Assembly (NCBI RefSeq): GCF_017220215.1
Contig: NZ_CP071131.1
Span: 620,001-684,000 of the forward strand
Length of the DNA stretch: 64,000 bases
Source: Caballeronia sp. M1242
Lineage (GTDB): Bacteria > Pseudomonadota > Gammaproteobacteria > Burkholderiales > Burkholderiaceae
Direction: 5' to 3'
This document shows, one piece after another, positions 44,854 through 52,550 of this stretch. A program made the position numbers and the translations under genes. The notes beneath the pieces are model-generated. The model was not told the origin of the DNA and ran no database searches. It saw nothing but the letters and a program-made list of their open reading frames with translations. How positions within the stretch are numbered: position 1 is the stretch's first letter; every line of letters starts with the position of its first letter.

Positions 44854-44883
44854 CGGCGCGTTTCGCTGTCGAATGACGCGCCG
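44854..44883 (+). terminator. Terminator-like hairpin after the SulP gene
   Basis: CGGCGCGT/ACGCGCCG stem, extended inside by TTCG/CGAA with a CTGT loop and a 2-base bulge, beginning four bases after the stop codon. There is no T-run. Confidence 0.6.
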
Positions 44884-45014
44884 AAGTCAAAGGTAAGACG
44901 AATTCGCCCGATACGTTAAACACCGCACAATTGCGCGTTTGCCCAGCGTGTACTGTTCTCCCTGACCGCCCGATTTGAGAGGCGGAACAAGCGAAAACAG
45001 ATACGGGGAAGCAA

Positions 45015-46127
45015 ATGAAATCACGTGCAGCGGTTGCGTTGAGTGTCCTGTTGGCTGCGTGCGGCGGCGGTGGCGGCGGGGGTGCATCGAACGGCGGGAC
45101 GACGGCGGCGTCGGCCGCGCCGGCGTCCAGTTCCACGGCCACGGTGTGCTCGGGCGGTCCTTTCACCACGGACGCGAGCAAAGTGTGTTCGGATGCGTCG
45201 GGCAAGGTCGTCACGGCCTACGTGTACGCGCAGCCGCAAACGGTCATCGCCGATGGTACGGTCATCTCCGCGAATACGACGTGGCCCGCGAGCGGCTCGC
45301 CGTACTACATCGCGGGAACGGTGCAGGTCGCCAAGGGCGCGACGCTCACGATTCCGGATGGCGTCGTCGTCGAGGGCCTGAAGCCCGTGCCTTGCGCGGC
45401 CGACTGCATCGGCACCGTGCCGACCAAGGGCATCATCAACGTGGCGGGGCAACTGAACGTCGGCGGCAGCAACCAGTCGCAGCTGCTCGGCGTGACCGTC
45501 AGCAACGTGGACGGCACCGTGGGCGGCGGCACCGTGAGCATCCAGCACGCGCTGCTGCAAGACGCGTTCGTGCAGATCAGCCCCGCAGCGCCGTTCTCGA
45601 TGACCTACAGCCAGGCGTACCGGCTGAACGTCACGCGGATCGTTCGCGCGGGCGTCACCACCTATCAGGCCGGAACGAACGGCTATCCGAGCTTCAAGAA
45701 CGCCACGCTGAAGTACAACACGTTCGTCGACTCCGCCGCGTTCGCCTTCGATCCTTCGGTCGTCATGCAGAACAACTTGTTCGTGAACATGGTCGACGGA
45801 CTCGTGCTGATCGACGATTTCCCGGCGACGGGCGCGCCCACCGGCATCGCGAAGAACAATTCCTTCCTCTTCAAGAAGGATTCGCCCAATCTAAATCGCC
45901 AGGTCATCGCGGCGCACGGCACGTACAACGCGTCGACGATTCATACGCTCGATTTCTCGAACAACTTCTGGGGCGTGACGGACAACACGACGATCCAATC
46001 GCGCATTCTCGACAGCACGAATTCGACCAGCCCGCGACTGCCGAACATCGTGAACTACGCGCCTGCAGCCACCACGGCCGACCCCGCCACGCCGGCCGAT
46101 CCGCAAAGCGTCACGCCCAACGTCTGA
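45015..46127 (+). CDS. Lipoprotein with probable beta-helix domain
   Basis: A 370-residue protein with a lipobox (VLLAAC), a Gly-rich linker, and a mature part that reads like a right-handed parallel beta-helix: repeated short strands such as GTVQVAKGATLTIPDGVVVEG, KGIINVAGQLNVGG and NNLFVNMVDGLVLID. Such folds bind or cleave polysaccharides, but no catalytic Asp cluster is evident. GGGGAAG precedes the ATG. Outer-membrane or periplasmic anchoring is expected. Function unknown. Confidence 0.75.
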   Translation: MKSRAAVALSVLLAACGGGGGGGASNGGTTAASAAPASSSTATVCSGGPFTTDASKVCSDASGKVVTAYVYAQPQTVIADGTVISANTTWPASGSPYYIAGTVQVAKGATLTIPDGVVVEGLKPVPCAADCIGTVPTKGIINVAGQLNVGGSNQSQLLGVTVSNVDGTVGGGTVSIQHALLQDAFVQISPAAPFSMTYSQAYRLNVTRIVRAGVTTYQAGTNGYPSFKNATLKYNTFVDSAAFAFDPSVVMQNNLFVNMVDGLVLIDDFPATGAPTGIAKNNSFLFKKDSPNLNRQVIAAHGTYNASTIHTLDFSNNFWGVTDNTTIQSRILDSTNSTSPRLPNIVNYAPAATTADPATPADPQSVTPNV

Positions 46128-46269
46128 TCTCCGACGGCTGGAACAGTCGACGGCCGCGCGAGCTTCAGGGCTCCGCGGCTGTCGGCGGGATAATCCTGCA
46201 CAAAAAACCGGCTAACGCAGCGAAACCGCGTGGCATACTCGGCACGGTACTCATCGGAACGTCGGGTTC

Positions 46270-46647
46270 ATGCGAAGCCGTTTTACTCGGACCATTGGCA
46301 CACTGTTGGGATTGCTTGCAATCCTGATGGCGTCGCTCGCCCCGACCGTTTCGCAGACGCTCGCCGCGTCGCACCACGAGCACGCGACCGCCGACATGGA
46401 CTGTTCCATGCCGGAAATGCAACATGCGCCCGCCGGGAAGTCGCACGACGGCACGTCGATGTCCGACGGGCAGGCGTGCGGCTATTGCGGCCTCTTCGCG
46501 CACATGCCTACCGTGCCGATTGCGCAAAGCCGTTTTGCGCTGACGGTCGAGGCCATCGTCCATCAGGCGGCGACGCGCTTCGAAAGCGTTCGGCTCGTGG
46601 CGCACGTATCGCCGTCGCAGCCTCGCGCGCCTCCTGTCTTGTCCTGA
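46270..46647 (+). CDS. DUF2946 protein, metal-rich motif
   Basis: A 125-residue protein with an N-terminal membrane helix or signal (TIGTLLGLLAILMASLAPTVS) and a His/Met/Cys-rich centre (HHEHATADMDCSMPEMQH, CGYCGLFAH), the DUF2946 pattern. These genes occur in copper loci, and the residues suit Cu binding in the periplasm. It precedes an outer-membrane-like protein and CopC, supporting a copper role. No clear ribosome site. Confidence 0.8.
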   Translation: MRSRFTRTIGTLLGLLAILMASLAPTVSQTLAASHHEHATADMDCSMPEMQHAPAGKSHDGTSMSDGQACGYCGLFAHMPTVPIAQSRFALTVEAIVHQAATRFESVRLVAHVSPSQPRAPPVLS

Positions 46648-46749
46648 TGTGAATCTCATCGACGCGATGCGTGAAGCGCATCGCAGTGCCTCGCGCATCG
46701 GCTAACCGACGCGCGGCGGCATGACGACGACCTCATTCAAGGAGACGAC

Positions 46750-47646
46750 ATGCACGTCATCCCGACGCGCTGCGGGCATTCGCTGCCTGCGGCGTCAATC
46801 GCTTCGGCCATCGCGGCCGCTCTGCTTCTCTTGCCTGCTGTCGCCGGGGCGCACTCCGTTGCCGGCGATCGCATCTTCCCCTCGACGATGGCGGTCGACG
46901 ACCCCGGCGTCGGCGACGAGGCCAATCTCCAGTTCGGGCACATTCGCGTGCCCGGCGACGACGGCGACCAGAGCATCAATACCTTCGAGTTCGAATACGA
47001 CAAGCTGATTACGCCGAGGCTCGCGGTGTCGGTCGGCGGCGCGTACGCGATGCAGAACAATCCGACGGCGCACGGCTTCGACAACGTCGAGGTCGGACTC
47101 AAGTACCTTCTTTACGTCAACGAGGCGCACGAGTTCATGACGTCCGTCGGCGTCAGCGCCGAACTGGGCGGCACCGGAAGCCGGGCGATCGCGGAGAGCC
47201 ATTCGACGATTTCGCCGACGCTTTATGCCGGCAAGGGCATGGGCGATCTGCCGGACTCGCTCGCGTACTTGCGTCCCGTGGCGATCACGGCGGAAGTCGG
47301 GCCCGCGCTGACCACGGGCTCGGGCCAGCCGAACGCCTTCAACTATGGATTCACGGTGCAGTACAGCCTGCCGTATCTTCAGCAGCACGTGCGCGACGTG
47401 GGCTTGCCGCAGCCGTTTTCGAACATCGTTCCGCTCGTCGAGATTCCGCTGTCGAGAAGCCAGGGGCAGACGACGGGCACGGTCAATCCCGGCTTCATCT
47501 GGATCAATCGCTACGGGCAGTTCGGCGTCGAAGCGCAGATTCCGCTCAACCGCGCGAGCGGCTCGCATGTCGGCATTCTGGTTCAGGCGCACATTTTCTT
47601 CGACGACGTCGCGCCGAGGACGCTCGGCAAGCCATTCTTCAAATAA
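46750..47646 (+). CDS. Outer-membrane beta-barrel-like protein
   Basis: A 298-residue exported protein (signal peptide ASAIAAALLLLPAVAGA). Alternating amphipathic strands (FEFEYDKLITPRLAVSVGGAYA, VEVGLKYLLYVNEAHEFMTSV, GILVQAHIFFDD) suggest a small barrel or MetA-pathway-like fold. AAGGAG precedes the ATG, and copC starts 14 bases after its stop, so both are co-transcribed. It may pass or sense metal at the outer membrane; that is an inference from context. Confidence 0.7.
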   Translation: MHVIPTRCGHSLPAASIASAIAAALLLLPAVAGAHSVAGDRIFPSTMAVDDPGVGDEANLQFGHIRVPGDDGDQSINTFEFEYDKLITPRLAVSVGGAYAMQNNPTAHGFDNVEVGLKYLLYVNEAHEFMTSVGVSAELGGTGSRAIAESHSTISPTLYAGKGMGDLPDSLAYLRPVAITAEVGPALTTGSGQPNAFNYGFTVQYSLPYLQQHVRDVGLPQPFSNIVPLVEIPLSRSQGQTTGTVNPGFIWINRYGQFGVEAQIPLNRASGSHVGILVQAHIFFDDVAPRTLGKPFFK

Positions 47647-47659
47647 GCGAGGCCGAAAA

Positions 47660-48037
47660 ATGAGAAAACATCGAAAGGCCGGGCGGTGGCTCGCAAGCGG
47701 TGCAGCGTGGGCGGTCGGGCTGATGCTGTCCGGCGCCGCGTGCGCGCATGTGTTTCCGCAGAAGCAGGAACCGGGCGCGGGCGCGACGGTGGCTGCGCCG
47801 GCGCGCATCCGCATTGTCTTCGACGGGCCGCTCGAGCCCGCCTTCTCGACGCTGACCGTCACCGATGCAAGCGGCAAGCAAGTCAACACCGAGAAGTCGA
47901 AGGTGGATGCGCAGCAGCCGTTCATCGCCACGCTTGCGCTGCCGGCGTTGCCATCGGGGCGTTACACCGTCCACTGGGCGGCTGTCGCGGACGACGGGCA
48001 TCGCACGCATGGGGATTACAGCTTCGAGGTGAAGTGA
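47660..48037 (+). CDS. copC: CopC-type periplasmic copper-binding protein
   Basis: A 125-residue protein: signal peptide ending GAACA, then HVFPQKQEPGAG with the N-terminal His that is a Cu(II) ligand in CopC, and a cupredoxin-like beta sandwich ending in WAAVADDGHRTHGDYSFEV with the other His/Asp ligands. It binds copper in the periplasm. The usual partner CopD is missing; the upstream gene is an outer-membrane-like protein instead. Confidence 0.88.
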   Translation: MRKHRKAGRWLASGAAWAVGLMLSGAACAHVFPQKQEPGAGATVAAPARIRIVFDGPLEPAFSTLTVTDASGKQVNTEKSKVDAQQPFIATLALPALPSGRYTVHWAAVADDGHRTHGDYSFEVK

Positions 48038-48710
48038 TCCGCGCGGGGCTTGTGTGCGGTTTCGGGGCGGGCGCGGGGTGAAGCGCCGTCGCTGCCCGCG
48101 ACTCGTGGCTCGCCGGATGCGCCGCCCGACGCGGGAAGCGGGGCATATCGCCGAGCCGCCACGCGCGCGTTGCTTGATCTAAGACGACCACGGCACGCGC
48201 CTCGCTTGCCGAGGCGGTCTACAACGCAGGCGGTGTCCCGTGGGCCGAGGCAGCGACTTTGCGGGCGAGGCGGCGCGTCGTGGTAGAACAAGCGCCGGCG
48301 CGCGCGGTGATGCGCCCCGCTGCCCGCGACTCGTGGCTCGCCGGACGCGTTGCTTGGTCTACGACGACCCCGCGCGCGCCTCGCTTGCCGGAGGTCTTCT
48401 ACCGCGCAGGCTGCTCCGGGGCCGAGGCCGCGAACTGCGGGGTGAGGCGGCGCGTCGTGGCGGGACGAGCGCCGGCGGCCGCGGTCATTCACTTCGTTAT
48501 CCCGCAGCCGAACGGCTGGAACGCGCCGCAAACCGCGCTCGGAACCGCCAACTCCGATTCCCTCGCGCCCGATGAAATCGGCCACGCCATCATCCGGCGC
48601 AAGCCGGTAGAGCACACGCATGCCGCGACGCGCTCGAAAGCCGCAAAGCGCCGCCGAGGTCGCGGCACAACGGTTGCGTAGGCTGAGACGACTTCTACGC
48701 CGGCGGCCTC
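48038..48710. other. Non-coding GC-rich region with tandem repeat
   Basis: These 673 bases carry no supported gene. Open frames are Arg/Ala/Gly-rich and change frame across the repeat described at 48091-48490. The last 200 bases lead up to the lone receiver gene and must include its promoter. Confidence 0.55.
48091..48490. repeat. Degenerate two-unit tandem repeat
   Basis: A block beginning GCTGCCCGCGACTCGTGG at 48091 recurs at 48319 (228 bases on). Shared stretches continue through TTGCTTG(A/G)TCTA, GCGCCTCGCTTGCCG and GGCGGCGCGTCGTGG. The first unit carries about 45 extra bases (near 48117-48160). Origin unknown. Confidence 0.7.
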
Positions 48711-49055
48711 ATGACATGCGTTCTTCTGGTCGATGACGACACACTCTCCCTTCACGCGCTCGAAGCGGTCTTCGAGTCCCGCGGTTTCAGCGTGCTCCTG
48801 GCGCGCAACGGTGTCGACGCGCTCGCCACCGCCATTCGCGCGCTGCCGGACCTGGTCGTGACCGACTGGGAAATGCCGCTTTTCGACGGCGTGACACTGT
48901 GCGAGCGGCTTCGCTCCGTTCCCGGATTGGCGCGCATTCCTGTCGTTCTTACGTCCGGTAAACAGCGCCCCGCCGATGGCCCGCAAGCGTGGGACGTGTT
49001 CCTTCAGAAGCCGCTGGACTTGCGCCTGCTCGAACCGATCTTCCGGCGGTTCTAA
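48711..49055 (+). CDS. Stand-alone receiver-domain response regulator
   Basis: A 114-residue single receiver domain, CheY-like: acidic cluster VDDD at 8-10, phospho-acceptor Asp 52 in LVVTDWEMPLFDG, and Lys 100 in FLQKPL. There is no output domain, so it works by protein contact or as a phosphate sink. It is not next to a kinase; the nearest is the CheB-CheR-kinase fusion 9 kb away. Confidence 0.88.
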   Translation: MTCVLLVDDDTLSLHALEAVFESRGFSVLLARNGVDALATAIRALPDLVVTDWEMPLFDGVTLCERLRSVPGLARIPVVLTSGKQRPADGPQAWDVFLQKPLDLRLLEPIFRRF

Positions 49056-49101
49056 TCGAACGTTCGTCGCGTGCTCGATGTCCTGAAACGGAGAAACCGC
49101 C

Positions 49102-49800
49102 ACGAACAGAACGGAAACGGCGCTGATCGTCGGCGCGGGGCCAGGTCTGAGCGCATCGCTGGCTCGGCTCTTCGCGAAAGAAGGCATGCAGGTCGCGCTG
49201 GCCGCACGCGATACGGCCAAGCTCGCGCCACTCGTCGATGAAACCGGCGCGTTCGCCGTCGCATGCGACGCGAGCGAGGCGCGGGACGTCGAGAGTCTCT
49301 TCGCGCAGGTGAGCGGCAAGTTGGGTGTGCCGGACCTCATCGTGTACAACGCGAGCGGCCGGTATCGCGCGCCCGTCGGACAGATCGACGCCAAAAGGCT
49401 CCGCGATGCGATCGACGTCACAGCCATAGGCGCGTTGCTCGTCGCTCAGGAGGCGGCCGTTGGCATGCTCGCACGCGGAAGCGGCTCCATCCTGTTGACC
49501 GGCGCAACCGCGAGCGTGAAAGGCCTGCCCGGTTCGACGCCGTTCGCGATGGGCAAGTTCGCGCTGCGCGGCATGGCGCAATGCCTCGCACGGGAACTGG
49601 CACCGAAGAATATTCACGTCGCGCACTTCGTGATCGACGGCGGCATTGCAAGCGGCGCGATGCAGCGCGACGTCGCGAATGCGCCCGACGCGTTGCTCGA
49701 CCCGGACGCGATCGCGCGGGAATATCTTCACGTGCACCGGCAGCACCGCAGTGCGTGGACATGGGAGATCGAACTGAGGCCGTGGGTAGAACGGTTCTGA
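49102..49800 (+). CDS. SDR-like protein with apparent ACG start and Phe in place of Tyr
   Basis: The reading frame contains a full Rossmann motif (LIVGAGPGLSASLARLF), YNASGRY and a catalytic-site region, but no ATG, GTG or TTG between the upstream stop and the motif. An ACG at 49102 has GGAG eight bases upstream and would start (M)NRTETALIVG, so it is a rare ACG start or a mutated ATG. Starting at the first Met (49186) would delete the NAD-binding loop. The usual YxxxK is FAMGK (about residue 147), so normal SDR chemistry is doubtful. 232 residues. Confidence 0.7.
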   Translation, partial: TNRTETALIVGAGPGLSASLARLFAKEGMQVALAARDTAKLAPLVDETGAFAVACDASEARDVESLFAQVSGKLGVPDLIVYNASGRYRAPVGQIDAKRLRDAIDVTAIGALLVAQEAAVGMLARGSGSILLTGATASVKGLPGSTPFAMGKFALRGMAQCLARELAPKNIHVAHFVIDGGIASGAMQRDVANAPDALLDPDAIAREYLHVHRQHRSAWTWEIELRPWVERF

Positions 49801-49950
49801 AGCCATGACCCACGCAGGATAAGCTCAGGTTCAGGGAAGAATTGCCGATACGAAACGGCCCGCGAGGCCACGCAGGCAATTCCGGCTAAAGCGCCCCTTC
49901 ATCCTTGCCGATAAGAACGAACGGAAACGTTCATAAGAAAGCCGCAAGAG

Positions 49951-52026
49951 ATGTTGATCCCCTGTGTCCCATCGCGACGCCCGTGCCTCGCCGCCGCGTC
50001 GCTGCCTCTGCTTGCCGGTGCGGTCATGGCCGCGGCACTGAGCGCCTGGACCTCGCCTGTTGGCGCCGCGTCTGCGGCGTCGCTGGCGGGCGCTTCCGCA
50101 CAGGCCGACGGCGGCGCGGGCGATGACCTCGCGTCGATGCCGCTCGAATCGCTGATGAGCCTCACCGTGAGCGGCGCGACGCGCATCGAGCAGTCCGCGT
50201 CGAGCGCGCCTGCGGCCGTGATGGTCCTCACCGCGACCGACATCCGCGATTACGGCTGGCGCACGCTCGGCGACGCGCTCGCCACGCTGCCGGGCCTCTA
50301 TGTCAGCTCGGACCGCATGTACTCGTATCTCGGCGCGCGCGGCTTCCAGCGTCCGGGCGACTACAACAGCCGCTTCCTGTTGCTGATCGACGGCATGCGC
50401 GTGAACGATGCCGTCTATGGCGAGGCGCCGGTCGGCCTGGATTTTCCGGTGGACATGGATCTCGTCGAGCGCATCGAATACATACCCGGTCCGGGATCGG
50501 CCGTGTATGGCTCGAATGCGTTGTTCGGCGTCGTCAACGTCATCACGAAGAAGGGCAGCGCAATCGGCGGCGCGCAAGTCGCGGGCGCGGTCGGCAGCTT
50601 CGGCGAGAAGGAAGCGCGCGGCACCTACGGCTGGCATGGCGCGAACGGCGCCGATCTCGTGCTGTCCGCCACGGCCTACGAGCGTCACGGACAAGACCTC
50701 TACTATCCGGAGTTCGATACGCCGGACCAGAACCACGGCATCGCGCAGAATCTCGACGGCGAGCGCAACCAGACGGTGTTCGCCAAGTTCGGCATGGGCG
50801 GCTTTCGCGTCAGCGCGGGTTATGGCAACCGGACGAAAGACGTGCCGGGCGCGCCGTATGAAGCCGTATTCAACGCGCCGTTCAGCGTGACTGACACGCG
50901 CTCCTTCCTCGATGCCACGTACACGCAGAACGTGCGCGAGGACATCGCGATCGACTACGAACTCTATGCGGGCCGCTACGACTACACGAGCCGCGAGTTG
51001 CAGGCGCCGGCTCCCGGAACCGCCAACGTCGACGGCGATCATGCTGCCTGGTATGGCGGCGATGTCCACGCCACCGTGCGCACCGTGCCGCGCAATCGCA
51101 TCATGGTGGGCGTCGACTACACGATGAACGCGGCGCAGAATCAATGGAATTACAACGTCGCGCCGTACGCCAAACTGCTCGACGATCACCGCATGAGCCA
51201 GCGCGCGGGCTTCTATATCGACGATGAAATCAAACTCGCCGAACCGCTCACGCTCGATATCGGCGGGCGCTTCGACACGGAGACGCACGTGGGCGGCAAC
51301 TTCAGCCCGCGCATCGCGCTCATTTGGCGGCCGACCGCGAGCGATACGCTCAAGCTGATTTACGGCGGAGCGTATCGCGCCCCGAACGCGTACGAGATGT
51401 ACTACGCGATTCCCGGCGATGGCGGCCAGCTCGCGAATCCGATGCTGAAGTCCGAACATATCGACACGCAGGAGATCGTCTACGAACGCGCGCTCGGCAG
51501 CCTGGGGCGCGCGACCGTCACGCTCTTTCGCTATACGCTGCGCGATCTGATCACCGAGTCGATCGATCCCGACACGGGCCTCTATGTCTTTCGCAACGTC
51601 GATCGCGCGCAGGCACGCGGCGCAGAACTCGCGTGGCAGCAACAGTTCGCTTCGGGCGTGCGCGCCCGCGCGAGCTATTCGTATCAGTTCTCGCGCGATT
51701 CCATCAACGGCGGCGCATTGCAGAACTCGCCGCGCCACATGGGCAAACTCAATGTGAGCGCGCCGTTGTTCGCGAAGTGGGCGCGCGTGGGCGCGGAAGC
51801 GCAGTGCATGTCGTCGCGGCTCGCAGAAGCCGGTTCGGCTGGCGGCTACTGCGTCGCGAACGTGTCGGTTCATAGCCGCAAGCTCGTGCCGCGCGCGGAC
51901 GTTTCCTTGTCCGTCTACAACGTGTTCGATCGCCGCTACGCCGATCCGGCCGGCCCCGGCTTCGCGCAGGACGTCATCGCGCAACAGAGCCGTACGTTGC
52001 TCGCCAAAATGGTCTACGGGTTCTGA
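49951..52026 (+). CDS. TonB-dependent outer-membrane receptor
   Basis: A 691-residue receptor: exported N-terminus, plug domain (APAAVMVLTATDIRDYGWRTL; RGFQRPGDYNSRFLLLIDG; IPGPGSAVYGSNALFGVVNV) and a 22-strand barrel ending with a Phe (LLAKMVYGF). It takes up or senses a bulky ligand using TonB energy. It lacks the long N-terminal signalling domain of FecA. The stop overlaps the start of the YfiR-like gene, so import or ligand binding is tied to the c-di-GMP enzyme downstream. Confidence 0.92.
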   Translation: MLIPCVPSRRPCLAAASLPLLAGAVMAAALSAWTSPVGAASAASLAGASAQADGGAGDDLASMPLESLMSLTVSGATRIEQSASSAPAAVMVLTATDIRDYGWRTLGDALATLPGLYVSSDRMYSYLGARGFQRPGDYNSRFLLLIDGMRVNDAVYGEAPVGLDFPVDMDLVERIEYIPGPGSAVYGSNALFGVVNVITKKGSAIGGAQVAGAVGSFGEKEARGTYGWHGANGADLVLSATAYERHGQDLYYPEFDTPDQNHGIAQNLDGERNQTVFAKFGMGGFRVSAGYGNRTKDVPGAPYEAVFNAPFSVTDTRSFLDATYTQNVREDIAIDYELYAGRYDYTSRELQAPAPGTANVDGDHAAWYGGDVHATVRTVPRNRIMVGVDYTMNAAQNQWNYNVAPYAKLLDDHRMSQRAGFYIDDEIKLAEPLTLDIGGRFDTETHVGGNFSPRIALIWRPTASDTLKLIYGGAYRAPNAYEMYYAIPGDGGQLANPMLKSEHIDTQEIVYERALGSLGRATVTLFRYTLRDLITESIDPDTGLYVFRNVDRAQARGAELAWQQQFASGVRARASYSYQFSRDSINGGALQNSPRHMGKLNVSAPLFAKWARVGAEAQCMSSRLAEAGSAGGYCVANVSVHSRKLVPRADVSLSVYNVFDRRYADPAGPGFAQDVIAQQSRTLLAKMVYGF

Positions 52027-52550
52027 TGATGTGGATGCGTCGCTGCATAGCGTTGTCTCTCTGCGCGGCCGGATCGGTCGCGGCATGGCACGCGCACGCG
52101 CAGGCGGACATGCGTAAGCTCGAGAGCGCGTACATCTTCAACTTCACGCAGTTCACGCAATGGCCCGCCGATCGCATGCGCACCGGCGAGCTGCGCGTCT
52201 GCGCCAGCGCGCGCAGCTCGATGCGCGAGGCGCTCGCCGCGCTCAACGGACGCGCGGTCGGCGCGCGCGTGTGGCGCTTCATCACGCTCGCGGAAAAGCG
52301 CTTCGCCGATTGCGACGTGCTCGCTCTCGATGACGGCGACAGCGCGAACGCTGATGTTCGCGATGCGCTCGCAGCGGACGACGCGCTGCTCGTCGTCGCG
52401 GGCGTGGGCGCGACCCCGCCGGGCGAGCCGGTCGTCGCGCTCATCGCGCAAGACGATCATCTGCGCTTCGATATCAACAATACGGAGGCGCTGCGCCGCA
52501 AGCTCGTGCTCAGTTCAAAACTGCTGCGGCTGGCAAGGAGACTCAAGTGA
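52026..52550 (+). CDS. YfiR-family (DUF4154) periplasmic protein
   Basis: A 174-residue exported protein of the YfiR/DUF4154 family: LESAYIFNFTQFTQWP near the mature N-terminus, FADCDVLALDDGD, and a final FDINNTEALRRKLVLSSKLLRLA. YfiR is known to hold the YfiN diguanylate cyclase inactive from the periplasm. Its gene overlaps both neighbours (receptor before, cyclase after), which is strong evidence for one signalling unit. Confidence 0.88.
   Translation: MMWMRRCIALSLCAAGSVAAWHAHAQADMRKLESAYIFNFTQFTQWPADRMRTGELRVCASARSSMREALAALNGRAVGARVWRFITLAEKRFADCDVLALDDGDSANADVRDALAADDALLVVAGVGATPPGEPVVALIAQDDHLRFDINNTEALRRKLVLSSKLLRLARRLK

Noticed and set aside
48016-48621. A 200-codon minus-strand frame across the 48-kb repeat
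   Set aside because: Composition is Arg/Gly/Ala-rich and it contains the tandem DNA repeat; no start signal or domain.
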